DNA of 24,055 nucleotides. It comes from JAFGSG01 sp964626055. GTDB taxonomy: Bacteria; Spirochaetota; UBA4802; JAFGDQ01. Under the pieces are notes generated by a model. The model worked only from the letters and a program-made list of their open reading frames with translations, searched no databases and was not told the origin of the DNA. Below are positions 14,718 to 23,680 of the stretch, one piece after another. A program made the translations under genes and the position numbers. Positions within the stretch are counted from its first letter, which is position 1, and every line of letters begins with the position of its first letter. Location: NCBI GenBank assembly GCA_964626055.1, contig CAZVDF010000052.1:1-24055 (forward strand), in the 5' to 3' direction.

Positions 14718-17336
14718 ATGCCAAAATTTAAGGAAAACAAAAAAGGCGCGCAAAAATATAAATCTTCAACAGCATTCGACGGGGTAATTGACGGATTTAT
14801 CAACTCGTTATTGGAGGATTTTGCCGGCTTTTTATTCAGAAAAATCGATTTCGATCCCGAAAGTCTTCAGACATTAAAAGAATACAGCTCGAAAAATAAT
14901 ATAGTATATGTATCTTTTCATAGCTCAAATATTTCCCTCTTGATTTTCTGCCATTTGCTGAAGAAACATAATATAGATCTGCCTATTGTAGCGCTGGATG
15001 AAAATCCATATATGATGCAGACAATAAAGCATCTTTCGAAAAGAGTTATTAAATCAATCAAAAAAAAACTATTCAGAAAGAAATATAAAGATATTTTTGA
15101 AACTGATTATATAGAAAGACAATTATGGGAGAAAAAAAGCATACTTGTCTCCCTCCTCTCGAGAAAATTCTTTTTAAGAAGATATCTGGAAATAAAATAC
15201 GACTCTCTTATATATTTGGTAAAACTACAGAAAAATTTTAAAAACCCGATCTACCTTCTTCCGCAAATGATTTTCTGGAACCTGAATCCTGAACGCACGA
15301 GCGTGACTGTCGCATCCCAGGCAACAGGGGACAGGGGTCTTATTTCCGGCTTGATAACTACTCTTAAAAGCACAACGCCTGCATTTGTGAGGATTTTGCC
15401 TCCCATCAATATTGCCGAGGAGATCGAAAATTCCAGGAGCAAAGATCCGGAACAGATAGCAATAGCGTTGAGAAATAAGCTTCTCGAGAGGTATTATCAC
15501 GATAAAAGAGCAGCTATAGGGCCTGTTATCAGATCCAATCAGGAAATGATGGAAAAAGTCCTCTATCATAAAGATGTTCTGGAAATGATCGAAAAACAGG
15601 CTAAAAGGGAAAAAGTCTCGGAAAGACATTTAAGAAAAAATGCGTATGAGTATTATAAGGAATTAGCCGCGAACTATTCCGTAATAGCTCTAATGATATT
15701 AAAGAAAATTGTAACATTCATATTAAACAAAATATTTGACGGCATTCAATATGATCCCGACAGCATAAGGAAAATCAGAGAAGCTTCGAAAAAGGGACCT
15801 TTAATATTGCTCCCGACTCATAAAAGTTATATGGATTTTATAGTAGTTCCGTATATATTTTTTACTAATAAGTTGTTCAGCCCGCATATAGTCGCCGGGA
15901 TAAATATGTCATTTTTTCCATTTGGAATTTTCGCCCGCCGCGCCGGCGCATTTTTTATCAGGAGGACGTTCAAAGGACTTAAATTATATTCCGCCGTAGT
16001 CAAACAATATATAAAAACATTGATATCGGATGGTTATCCTATCCTGATGTTCATGGAAGGGACCAGGAGCAGGACTGGCAAACTGCTTTTGCCGAAATTA
16101 GGTATTTTATATTATCTGATTGATGCGATATATGCCGGGTATAATGAGGATCTGGTTTTTGTCCCTATCGCGATCGACTATGACAGGCTCCTGGAGGAAA
16201 AGGCGCATTCAAAAGAATTAAAAGGCAATAAAAAAGTAAATGAATCCATGTCCGGGATGATAGAGGGCAGAAAGCTTTTAAAAAGGAAGCATGGAAAGGT
16301 GTATGTTTCATTCAGCGATCCGTTTACCCTTAAAGACATAGCAACCGGTATTACCGATATTAAATCTATCCCGGATCTCGTCGCAAATACGGTAGTAAGC
16401 ATGATCAGCCAGGTCACGGTAGTTACTACATTTGCTTTGACGACTACCGCAATGCTGATTCTTTCGGCAAAGGGATTCTCGAAGTCGATATTGAAAAATA
16501 ATTCGAAAATACTTTTTTCATACCTGATGCATACAAACGCGAGATTTTCTGAAACCCTGCATAAAGATGCCGATATCGATGAAATAATCGAGCATGTGCT
16601 GGATTCGTATCTTGACGAGAATATCATCCAGCAGATTAAAATTGAAAGCGGCAATAAAGAGGAAATCGTCGAAGATCTATATGTATTGAAAGATGATAAC
16701 AGGATCAGAATAAATTATTATAAGAACTGCGTAGTGCATTATTTTTTGCCGGTTGCTTTCGCTTCAATGGCGGTATTATATATCAGCAAAATCGTGGAAA
16801 AGAATGAGATAAAAGAAGCTGATGTAAAAAAAGAATACGATTTTATTAAAGATCTTTTCCGGAGAGAATTTTTATATCTTGATGACGGCAATACCTCAGA
16901 TAGCATACATGATGACATTTATAAATTTTTTAAGCAAAAATCGATTTTATCAAGGGACGAAAACGGAATTCTGGCAATTAATGCCGATCATATTTATAAT
17001 CTGAAATTATTCGCATCCATTATGAAAGACCATTTCGAATCATATTATGCGGCTTTAAAAACAATGGTGAGTCTTGACAAAGAAAAGGTAAAGAGGGAGG
17101 AACTAGTTACGTGTATACGGAAGAAAGCGCTTAAAATGTTTCATATGGGCGAAATAGATCTTTTTGAATCTCTTTCCATGCCTTTTTACGTGAATGCCAT
17201 AAGCAAATTTTCAGACGAAAAAATATTGAAAGGCGGGTCCCGTAATTCCAAGAACGCCGAAATCACACTTGCGGATATTGAAAAAGCGGAGAATTTCCTC
17301 AACAAAATTGAAGAGTATCTGAAAATTATCCGATAA
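14718..17336 (+). CDS. plsB: Glycerol-3-phosphate O-acyltransferase, PlsB-like
   Basis: PlsB transfers a fatty acyl chain to the sn-1 position of glycerol-3-phosphate, the first step of phospholipid synthesis, at the inner face of the cytoplasmic membrane. The catalytic HxxxxD motif is in LLPTHKSYMDF (H368, D373), followed by the GAFFIRR block and the substrate-binding motif MEGTRSRTGKLL (E447, G448, T449, R450), the PlsB order. At 872 residues it is slightly longer than E. coli PlsB (807), with the long N-terminal and C-terminal helical parts that separate PlsB from the shorter PlsC. A hydrophobic stretch near VVTTFALTTTAMLILSA (about 570) could touch the membrane. The ATG is preceded by GGGGGG at 14708-14713. 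It uses the same substrate as GlpABC, but is a separate transcription unit by position. Confidence 0.85.
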   Translation: MPKFKENKKGAQKYKSSTAFDGVIDGFINSLLEDFAGFLFRKIDFDPESLQTLKEYSSKNNIVYVSFHSSNISLLIFCHLLKKHNIDLPIVALDENPYMMQTIKHLSKRVIKSIKKKLFRKKYKDIFETDYIERQLWEKKSILVSLLSRKFFLRRYLEIKYDSLIYLVKLQKNFKNPIYLLPQMIFWNLNPERTSVTVASQATGDRGLISGLITTLKSTTPAFVRILPPINIAEEIENSRSKDPEQIAIALRNKLLERYYHDKRAAIGPVIRSNQEMMEKVLYHKDVLEMIEKQAKREKVSERHLRKNAYEYYKELAANYSVIALMILKKIVTFILNKIFDGIQYDPDSIRKIREASKKGPLILLPTHKSYMDFIVVPYIFFTNKLFSPHIVAGINMSFFPFGIFARRAGAFFIRRTFKGLKLYSAVVKQYIKTLISDGYPILMFMEGTRSRTGKLLLPKLGILYYLIDAIYAGYNEDLVFVPIAIDYDRLLEEKAHSKELKGNKKVNESMSGMIEGRKLLKRKHGKVYVSFSDPFTLKDIATGITDIKSIPDLVANTVVSMISQVTVVTTFALTTTAMLILSAKGFSKSILKNNSKILFSYLMHTNARFSETLHKDADIDEIIEHVLDSYLDENIIQQIKIESGNKEEIVEDLYVLKDDNRIRINYYKNCVVHYFLPVAFASMAVLYISKIVEKNEIKEADVKKEYDFIKDLFRREFLYLDDGNTSDSIHDDIYKFFKQKSILSRDENGILAINADHIYNLKLFASIMKDHFESYYAALKTMVSLDKEKVKREELVTCIRKKALKMFHMGEIDLFESLSMPFYVNAISKFSDEKILKGGSRNSKNAEITLADIEKAENFLNKIEEYLKIIR

Positions 17337-17517
17337 TATCTCCAGAAGCAGTCTTAAAAATAATTTTATATTTAAATACACATTAAATTAAAATACATTG
17401 CAACTTGTTAAAAAATATTGTTTATTTTTAAGATCGGTTGTAATTAATTTTTGCTGAAAAATACCGAAATGTAATATTCACCGAAATGCGATTAAAATAT
17501 TAAAAAGGATTCGTTAT

Positions 17518-18153
17518 ATGAGGAAATTTTTTATTGTTATATCTTTTATTTTTATGGCCACTTACATTTATTCACAGGGAAAAATCGACGGTTTCGGGAA
17601 TGTGAAATGGGGCTCGTCGATCAGCGATGTGAAAGCAAATGTGGCAGGAAAAATTTCATATACTGACGATAAAAAGATAATCATTTCCAGGGAAGGAGAT
17701 ATCGAATACCAGTACGGCTTCTTCCATAAAGGAATAGAAACCGGGGAATCGGAACCGGTAAAAAACGTTCCCGCTGCTGCAGCGAAAGAGACCCCTGGAA
17801 CAAAACCGAATGTGCCGGCGGCAAAGGCAGGGGAGTCGGATATTAAGGTAAAGGATTCAAGATTATTTTTCGTATCCATCAGGTTCCCTTACCTGGCAAA
17901 AGACGAAGTAAAGAAGAAGATTGAGGAAAAGTACGGGCCTTCTACGGGAGAAGACGTGAAGGACAATAAAGGCGCGATAGTCTGGACATCCGGAACGACT
18001 ACAATAATAATGTGGGTGGACAGCTACGAAAAAAAACCATATTGCATGAAAATAAATTATCTTTCAAAGGATATTGCCAAGGAAGTTAAGGATTATTTAA
18101 ATATTATTTTCACAAGCAGGGAAATCGAAGTCCTGAAGAAGTTGTCTTTATAA
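17518..18153 (+). CDS. Hypothetical exported protein
   Basis: No family is recognised with confidence. The 211-residue product begins with a signal peptide (MRKFFIVISFIFMATYIYSQ, cleavage probably near residue 19-21) with no lipobox cysteine, so a periplasmic or surface-free protein is expected. The mature part starts GFGNVKWGSSISDVKANV, a W-G-x-S motif seen at the front of several small repeat-type exported proteins. An alanine/proline-rich linker (about 81-106) divides it from a second part rich in lysine. The ATG is supported by AAGGA at 17505-17509, 8 bases upstream. It has its own 181-base upstream spacer and is convergent with the fibre-like gene (65-base gap). Confidence 0.7.
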   Translation: MRKFFIVISFIFMATYIYSQGKIDGFGNVKWGSSISDVKANVAGKISYTDDKKIIISREGDIEYQYGFFHKGIETGESEPVKNVPAAAAKETPGTKPNVPAAKAGESDIKVKDSRLFFVSIRFPYLAKDEVKKKIEEKYGPSTGEDVKDNKGAIVWTSGTTTIIMWVDSYEKKPYCMKINYLSKDIAKEVKDYLNIIFTSREIEVLKKLSL

Positions 18154-18218
18154 TTATTATTTACATATGTGGACAGGATGAGCATCTGCCTTTTTCGAAT
18201 TTTTTTCGACGGAAAATT

Positions 18219-21020
18219 TTAGTGATGCGCAACGAAGACCGGTATTAATCCTATGCCGGTTTCAAGCCCGTCCAGAGCTTTGCCGATAACCGATCCGATC
18301 CGGTCGAATGAGTTAATTTCACCCGACATGCCGCAGCCGGGAGTATCCGAAGTCACTATAAGGTCTCCGGGCTTTATGGATTTTTTTCTTGCATCGACCC
18401 TGCAAAGCGTTTTACCCGCCAAAACTATCGGGTATATTTTTTTCTCCTGCCCGCTGTTATTGATGATGACCGACGGATTACCGGAAACAATCCCTATCAC
18501 CTCTCTTGAATAAACGGACGTCGATCTCGTTAAAATTGCCTTTCCTTTCCCGCTTGCTACCAGTATATCCCCTGCAATTATGATCTGCTCTTCTTCCGCT
18601 TCGAACATTTCAATTATGTTTGAAGGCGAATCGTTTTTTTTGCCGGCGTCATTAATTGAAAGAGTGCCCTTGAAAACGGAATTTCCGTTCACCAGGAGCG
18701 CATGGCCATTGCCCTTCAGGTTGAAGCTGTCGTCGTATTCCGAAATACCGCCGTACCCGTCGGCAACCAGCGAGTAATTGTGCTCGCTGACAAACACACC
18801 GCCTGCGCCGAATCTTGAAATTCCGAGTACGCCTGCTCCTTTGCCCTCGCCTTCGGTATTACCTGTAGATTGCCCGCGGACGCCCGCAAACCTGCCGTGC
18901 CCTAAAATTCCGTATGAATGAGTAATCCTGTCATTTTTAGGACTGCTGTTATTGGAAAGACCGGCAACGCCGGCTATACCCACTGCTCCCGGATGTCCGG
19001 ATTCATTTTTCGCGTATATGACCGCAGAGCGATCGGATGGAGGGACAATTCCATTTATGTTTTCTTCTTTACTATCGATTATTTTAATAGTGCCGGTATG
19101 AGTGCTGTATTCATGCATTTTATCTGCATAATCGTGAGCGTGCGGAAGAGGTTTTCTCGCATCGCTCAGCCTGTCGTCGTCAGCCTGGATTACTGCTTCT
19201 TTTGCTTTCTCATTATTTTTTGCAAGCCTCACAATGCCGTAACTGTTTATTGTCGCGTTTTTTAACCTGTTATCGTTGCCCTGGACGGCGACGCCTTCTT
19301 TGTCCTCGCCGTTTTCGGCAAGCTCGACGATGCCCTTTGAGATAGTGGTGGCGTCTTTCAGACGCTTATCGTTGCCCTGGACGGCGACGCCCTCTTTGTC
19401 CTCGCCGTTTTCGGCAAGCTCGACGATGCCTTTTGAGATAGTGGTGGCGTCTTTCAGACGCTTATCGTTGCCCTGGACGGCGACGCCCTCTTTGTCCTCG
19501 CCGTTTTCGGCAAGCTCGACGATGCCCTTTGAGATAGTGGTGGCGTCTTTCAGACGCTTATCGTTGCCCTGGACGGCGACGCCCTCTTTGTCCTCGCCGT
19601 TTTCGGCAAGCTCGACGATGCCTTTAAAGTTTATTGTAGCATCGCGAAGCCTCTTATCGTTGCCTTGAACAACACAATTTGCGTTAACTTCACCGTTATC
19701 AGCCAGGCGTACTATCCCGAACGAATCCGAAGTCGATTTGTGGATCCTGGAGTCATTGCCCAGAACCACTCCCAATTCAGAATACTCGCCGTTTCTGCAT
19801 ATTTTTACAACGCCGAAATTTTCTACTGTCGCTTTCTTTAACCGCGAGTCATTCCCTTTAACGACTACATCCGGATTGTCTTCCCTGTCTTTTGCGAGCC
19901 TTACAATGCCGTATTTTAACTCGTCGGCTTTTTTCAGCCTCGAATCCGAAGCCTGTACAGCATTTAAGGGTTTATCGTCGCCGTCATCAGCCAGTAAAAC
20001 AATGCCTTTATTGAGGTTCGTAGCATCCTTTAATCTTGAGTCCGTGCTCTGGACAACGGTTCCTTCGGCAACTTCCCCGTTTTTCGCGAGTTTAACGATA
20101 CCGTGCTGGAAAACGGATGCATTGGATACCAGTTCACCGATATTATGCGTGTGAGTAAAATCATTTATAGCTCCGAATATCTGAACCTCGGCAAGTCTTA
20201 CGGCATGGGAATTCTTATCCAGCCTTACATTATCCATTGTGATGTGGATATATCGCCCTTCAACCGGATTTATATCCCAGTAATATTTTTTTAAAGCTTC
20301 AGCTGTAAAACCTCTTTCATCCAGCAGGGATGTCCACAAATCGTTATCCTTGCTTATATTGACGATAAAATTTTCCGGGAAAGCATGGTCGGGAGAATCG
20401 ATTGATGAAAAGGATATCCTGTTAATTTGAAATATATTTCCAAGGTCGATAATGAGGTTTTCCTTTACTTTTTTCGAATTGATGTTCGATTCCCAGTAAG
20501 TGTCTTTGTTCCCATCGAACAGCTTCCCGGGCTCGTATTTATACGATGAAGAGCTGCTCGAAGTGATTTCTCTTATTCCGGCGATGCCGGTCTGTATTTG
20601 TCCTATTTCGCTGAAAAATTTTGTTCCGACTTTGCCGGATTTTATTATAACCAGTTTTATAAATCTTAACAAAGTCAACGGAATATGGAGTATGTAATCA
20701 TTTAAATCGGAAAGATTGAACGATCTTTCAGTCTGGACATTTTTCCAGGTTATTCCATCAATGCTGAACTCAATACGGAAGTCGGTCGGGAAAGCGGTTT
20801 TGCCAGAAGGGGAGGCGGAGACCTGAATGAAATTCACAGGTATTTCTTTGGCGTAATCTACTATAACGAAATCCTTAACTATGGAATTGTTTTTTTTTGT
20901 AGACCAGAATCCTTTTTCTTTAATTATATTTTTAACTGAGTGTTCGGAGTCAAGTTCGGTTGAAAAATCATGGATTGTACCCGAGTATATTTTTTTGTGG
21001 CTGATATTCGTATAAGACAT
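18219..21020 (-). CDS. Fibre-like protein: two discoidin-like domains, ten 32-residue repeats, phage-tail-like C-terminus
   Basis: The 933-residue product starts without a signal peptide. Residues ~10-145 and ~150-285 look like two F5/8 type C (discoidin) carbohydrate- or surface-binding folds; the second has the typical LFDGNKDTYWES and GRYIHITM. Residues 306-625 are ten tandem 32-residue units of consensus xGIVxLAxNGE...VVQGNDxRLKDAT; units 6-8 are identical in sequence. The last unit runs into RLSDARKPLPHAHDY, a motif I know from phage tail fibres. The rest has glycine-rich GILGHGRFAGVRG and GAGVLGISRFGAGG segments and ends with a block (TLCRVDARKKSIKPGDLIV, TSDTPGCGM) common in bacterial fibre C-termini. 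The ATG has GGGAG at 7-base spacing. Likely a tail-fibre-like adhesin of a cell-surface or contractile apparatus; no such apparatus genes are visible here. Divergent from the 328-residue unknown gene. Confidence 0.75.
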   Translation of the reverse strand: MSYTNISHKKIYSGTIHDFSTELDSEHSVKNIIKEKGFWSTKKNNSIVKDFVIVDYAKEIPVNFIQVSASPSGKTAFPTDFRIEFSIDGITWKNVQTERSFNLSDLNDYILHIPLTLLRFIKLVIIKSGKVGTKFFSEIGQIQTGIAGIREITSSSSSSYKYEPGKLFDGNKDTYWESNINSKKVKENLIIDLGNIFQINRISFSSIDSPDHAFPENFIVNISKDNDLWTSLLDERGFTAEALKKYYWDINPVEGRYIHITMDNVRLDKNSHAVRLAEVQIFGAINDFTHTHNIGELVSNASVFQHGIVKLAKNGEVAEGTVVQSTDSRLKDATNLNKGIVLLADDGDDKPLNAVQASDSRLKKADELKYGIVRLAKDREDNPDVVVKGNDSRLKKATVENFGVVKICRNGEYSELGVVLGNDSRIHKSTSDSFGIVRLADNGEVNANCVVQGNDKRLRDATINFKGIVELAENGEDKEGVAVQGNDKRLKDATTISKGIVELAENGEDKEGVAVQGNDKRLKDATTISKGIVELAENGEDKEGVAVQGNDKRLKDATTISKGIVELAENGEDKEGVAVQGNDNRLKNATINSYGIVRLAKNNEKAKEAVIQADDDRLSDARKPLPHAHDYADKMHEYSTHTGTIKIIDSKEENINGIVPPSDRSAVIYAKNESGHPGAVGIAGVAGLSNNSSPKNDRITHSYGILGHGRFAGVRGQSTGNTEGEGKGAGVLGISRFGAGGVFVSEHNYSLVADGYGGISEYDDSFNLKGNGHALLVNGNSVFKGTLSINDAGKKNDSPSNIIEMFEAEEEQIIIAGDILVASGKGKAILTRSTSVYSREVIGIVSGNPSVIINNSGQEKKIYPIVLAGKTLCRVDARKKSIKPGDLIVTSDTPGCGMSGEINSFDRIGSVIGKALDGLETGIGLIPVFVAHH
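19146..20105 (-). repeat. Tandem array of ten 96-bp units inside the fibre gene
   Basis: Ten consecutive 96-base units encode the 32-residue repeats. On the + strand the landmark TTGCC recurs at 19276, 19372, 19468, 19564 and 19660, exactly 96 apart. Units 6-9 (19242-19625) are nearly identical in DNA, differing only by scattered bases such as CCCTC/CCTTC, while units 1-5 and 10 have diverged. This indicates recent duplication or gene conversion in the middle of the array and a likely source of length variation between strains. Confidence 0.95.
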
Positions 21021-21065
21021 TATTTGCTCCCGAAATATAATTGAATCCGTTATCCCGATCCAATA

Positions 21066-21092
21066 TCCGGATGCTTCTTTTTCCCATCCGGA
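21066..21092. repeat. Hairpin in the divergent intergenic gap
   Basis: TCCGGATG (21066-21073) and CATCCGGA (21085-21092) are perfect complements around an 11-base loop. It lies 46 bases upstream of the fibre gene start, so it may form in that gene's 5' leader or act as a protein site. The rest of the 241-base gap is AT-rich, with no confident promoter. Confidence 0.5.
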
Positions 21093-21261
21093 AATACTTC
21101 TGTCAAATATTTTATTTCAAGGCCTCGAAAGATAATATTTTGTCATTATTTAATAGCGATAATATGGTTTTGCCGATGTTAATAATATAAAAAAGAATTG
21201 ATTTTTAAAATAAATGAGAGTGTAAATATTTTAATAATACATAATTCAGAGTTTTAAATTT

Positions 21262-22248
21262 ATGGACTATATTGAAGAAAAGACACCGAGCGGAATTACA
21301 ATAAAAGTAATTTTTAAAAGCTGGGAATACACAGCATTTAACAGGAACGGAAGCGTAATTCATTCCAATGAGACCGGCGGAAATGTTCTTCACAAAGTGC
21401 CGGTAATCGCTTTTTTCGGCAGGTTTTTAAGTCCTGTTGTAAATATTGATTCGGAACTTATTTTTTATAAAATCATAAAAAATGAAATCATTATACCTTA
21501 TGTCGAATCGGTACATAATAAAAGAAAATATCTCTTTTTAAAGAGTAATGAAAGTCTGGATCTCATACCTGTCAGAGTGATAAAAATAAACAGCATTTAT
21601 AACCTTGTTCATGGCATAGAAAGCGGCATTTTATTTAATTATCTGGTTCTGGACAAGAGCATCTCTCAAAATGAAATGGTCATTATTAAAAACAGATGTC
21701 CTTCCGCAGAAATAATCCAGACCGGCATAACCGAAGATATGGAAGAATATTTAAGCTGGGACGAAAAGAACGAATCAAATGAGAAAACTTCGAAAGAAAC
21801 ACCGGAGGACGTTGAACCGGAAAAAAATCTGAACATAATGTCAAATAACCCGGTTTTCCTCGCCAAGATACATCTTAAAAAGTTAGCCCTCGCTAATGTA
21901 AATCAAATACTCCTTGATTTCGACATATCATCTCTTGAAGCGGAATATATGCTTCGTTTTATTGAGACTATGCTGGCGGATAAAGAGCACAATAAAGAGA
22001 TAGAGAAAGCCAGCCCGAAGCTTGAAGCCCAGGCCGATGCTTTCAGATTTTATATAAATCTGCTCAATAAAAACGACAGGGAAGTCAGAAGTATGATCGA
22101 AGGCATCGATAGTTCAAATAAAGTATCAGCTTACGGCACTCTTCTGGCAAAAGTAAAACTCTTATTCTCAAGGCAGGAAGACATCCTTCTCCTCACGGAA
22201 TACGAAAATCTCCTATTCGAGATGAAAGACAAAATACAGATCCGATAG
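21262..22248 (+). CDS. Hypothetical cytoplasmic protein
   Basis: No family is recognised. The 328-residue product has no signal peptide or membrane segment. Residues ~1-165 are beta-rich and hydrophobic (IDSELIFYKIIKNEIIIPYV, KYLFLKSNESLDLIPVRVIK); an acidic, serine/threonine-rich linker follows (about 170-190, WDEKNESNEKTSKETPEDVE); residues ~195-328 are helical and charged, with LLDFDISSLEAEYMLRFIE and a KVKLLFSRQEDILLLTEYEN ending. The layout suggests an N-terminal sensory or binding domain and a helical C-terminal domain, but no function is claimed. The ATG at 21262 has only a weak CAGAG upstream. It is followed after 9 bases by the PLD gene, so the two are almost certainly co-transcribed; it is divergent from the fibre-like gene. 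Confidence 0.7.
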   Translation: MDYIEEKTPSGITIKVIFKSWEYTAFNRNGSVIHSNETGGNVLHKVPVIAFFGRFLSPVVNIDSELIFYKIIKNEIIIPYVESVHNKRKYLFLKSNESLDLIPVRVIKINSIYNLVHGIESGILFNYLVLDKSISQNEMVIIKNRCPSAEIIQTGITEDMEEYLSWDEKNESNEKTSKETPEDVEPEKNLNIMSNNPVFLAKIHLKKLALANVNQILLDFDISSLEAEYMLRFIETMLADKEHNKEIEKASPKLEAQADAFRFYINLLNKNDREVRSMIEGIDSSNKVSAYGTLLAKVKLLFSRQEDILLLTEYENLLFEMKDKIQIR

Positions 22249-22257
22249 CGCCACTGG

Positions 22258-23280
22258 ATGAAAAAGAATTTCGGAATATTATATTTTATTTTTATAATCA
22301 TTTTTTATCCGGGTTTTATTTACGGCGGGGACTGGTGGCGTGTATATTTCACTTCCCCCGGAGCGAAACAGGCTGCGTCGGTAAAAACCGAAACTCCGGA
22401 AATTGCTCTTATAAGAAATATACGAAATGCCGGTATAAGTTTTTACGGAGCGTTCTTTGAAATTAATTCAGGGCCGATCGTTAAAGAATTAATAGATGCC
22501 TGCATAAGAGGCATAGATGTCAGGCTTGTGATCGAAAAAGATTATTCCATGAATAATGCAGTAAAGGAGCTTGAAAATGCGGGGATAAAAATCGTTACCG
22601 ACAACAGGAAAGGGCTGATGCATAATAAATTCGCGGTTGTCGACGGCAGACTGTTATGGACGGGTTCGTACAATCTTACACGCAATGATGAATATAAAAA
22701 TAATAATAATGTTATTGAGATTCTCTCGGAAGATGTCGCAAAAATCTACCTGGATGAATTCAGAGAAATGTTTGATTACGGAATATTCGGGAACAAAAAA
22801 GAACAAAAAGTTTTTTCAGCTTTCGGGAAAAAATATTATGTCAGGATCGACGATACCGACATAAACGTCTATTTTTCGCCTGAAGATAATATCGAAAGGA
22901 TAATAATCGACAGGATAGGAAAGGCTAAAAATTCGATCCACTTCATGGGATTCTCCTTTACCAGTAAAAAACTGGCCGATGAACTTATCAGGCTGAATAA
23001 AAAAGGAATAAAGACATTCGGTATTATTGAAAAAATCGGTTCCAACAGCAAAGATTCGCAATATGTTAAGCTTAAAATTGAAAGTGTGCAGGTCAGGCTG
23101 GATAAAAACAGGAACAGGATGCATCATAAAGTAATTATTATCGATGAAAGCATAATAATTACGGGTTCATATAATTTTTCTTTAAGTGCGAACACGAAAA
23201 ATGACGAAAATATAATAATATTGCATAATAAAGATATTTCTAAACAATATCTTGAAGAATTTTTTAAATTATTTAAATAA
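22258..23280 (+). CDS. Secreted phospholipase D-family protein with two HKD motifs
   Basis: PLD-superfamily enzymes hydrolyse or transfer phosphodiesters (phospholipids or nucleic acids) through paired H-K-D motifs that form one active site. Both motifs are intact: HNKFAVVD (H122, K124, D129, followed by GSYNLT) and HHKVIIID (H289, K291, D296, followed by GSYNFS). The 340-residue chain starts with a signal peptide (MKKNFGILYFIFIIIFYPGF, cleavage near IYGG), so the enzyme is exported to the periplasm or surface. Size and internal duplication fit the bacterial Nuc/PLD-like group; nuclease, phospholipase or cardiolipin synthase-like activity cannot be told apart from sequence. No good ribosome binding site is seen before the ATG, suggesting translational coupling to the gene ending 9 bases upstream. 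A 400-base spacer to the 16S gene follows. Confidence 0.85.
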   Translation: MKKNFGILYFIFIIIFYPGFIYGGDWWRVYFTSPGAKQAASVKTETPEIALIRNIRNAGISFYGAFFEINSGPIVKELIDACIRGIDVRLVIEKDYSMNNAVKELENAGIKIVTDNRKGLMHNKFAVVDGRLLWTGSYNLTRNDEYKNNNNVIEILSEDVAKIYLDEFREMFDYGIFGNKKEQKVFSAFGKKYYVRIDDTDINVYFSPEDNIERIIIDRIGKAKNSIHFMGFSFTSKKLADELIRLNKKGIKTFGIIEKIGSNSKDSQYVKLKIESVQVRLDKNRNRMHHKVIIIDESIIITGSYNFSLSANTKNDENIIILHNKDISKQYLEEFFKLFK

Positions 23281-23453
23281 AATTGTTGCAATTAATCCGA
23301 GTTATTTGTTTATTGTCACAATCGTTCAGCAAATATATTTATATTTTTAAATAGATTGCTTCTTTAAAAAACCAAATTTAACTGCTTGATCTTTCTTGCA
23401 AGTCTTTAAGTTTGACAAAAAAAAGCTAAAAAAAGAAAAAATTAAAAAATATG

Positions 23454-23482
23454 TTGACGATGTTTACCCTCGTTGGTAAATT
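23454..23482 (+). promoter_or_regulatory. Candidate rRNA operon promoter
   Basis: TTGACG (23454-23459) and TAAATT (23477-23482) stand 17 bases apart, preceded by an A-rich tract (about 23417-23450) that could act as an UP element. It lies about 200 bases before the mature 16S end, a usual distance. A second TTGACA at 23412-23417 has no matching -10. Confidence 0.45.
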
Positions 23483-23550
23483 AGGGATGTAAGTCTATAA
23501 ATATCGATTTTTAAAATAAAATTAATGATCGATTGAGTTTTTATTCTGAT

Positions 23551-23580
23551 TCCCAGAAAAGAAACGACTGGGGATTTTTT
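23551..23580 (+). terminator. Terminator-like hairpin in the rRNA leader
   Basis: TCCCAG (23551-23556) pairs with CTGGG(G)A (23568-23574) around an 11-base loop and is followed directly by six T. The shape is that of a weak intrinsic terminator. If the promoter at 23454 is real this lies within the leader, where it would act as an attenuator unless antiterminated; otherwise it ends upstream transcription. Confidence 0.4.
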
Positions 23581-23680
23581 GTCCTCAAGTCAAGGTTTTT
23601 TGAAAACTGAGCAGTATTAAGATGGAATGGTTCTGTACACGAACGTTTATTTGTCAATTTTTACGAGAAATCAAAAATCT

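Larger units (their letters stand above)
23281..23680 (+). other. Spacer and leader upstream of 16S rRNA
   Basis: No gene is seen. The first 170 bases are AT-rich with no terminator found after the PLD gene. The second half carries the rrn promoter candidate, a terminator-like hairpin and TTGAAAACTGAGCAG (23600-23614), which resembles the TTTGAAAACTGA leader sequence seen before rRNA genes in other bacteria (boxA region). Confidence 0.6.

Noticed and set aside
19276..19668. Open + strand frame across the 96-bp repeats
   Set aside because: It is open only because the repeat unit is a multiple of three without stops; the - strand frame has the family motifs and continues far beyond both ends.
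18219..23280. Prophage or contractile injection system cluster
   Set aside because: Only the fibre-like protein has phage-type motifs; no sheath, tube, baseplate, capsid, terminase or integrase gene is visible around it.
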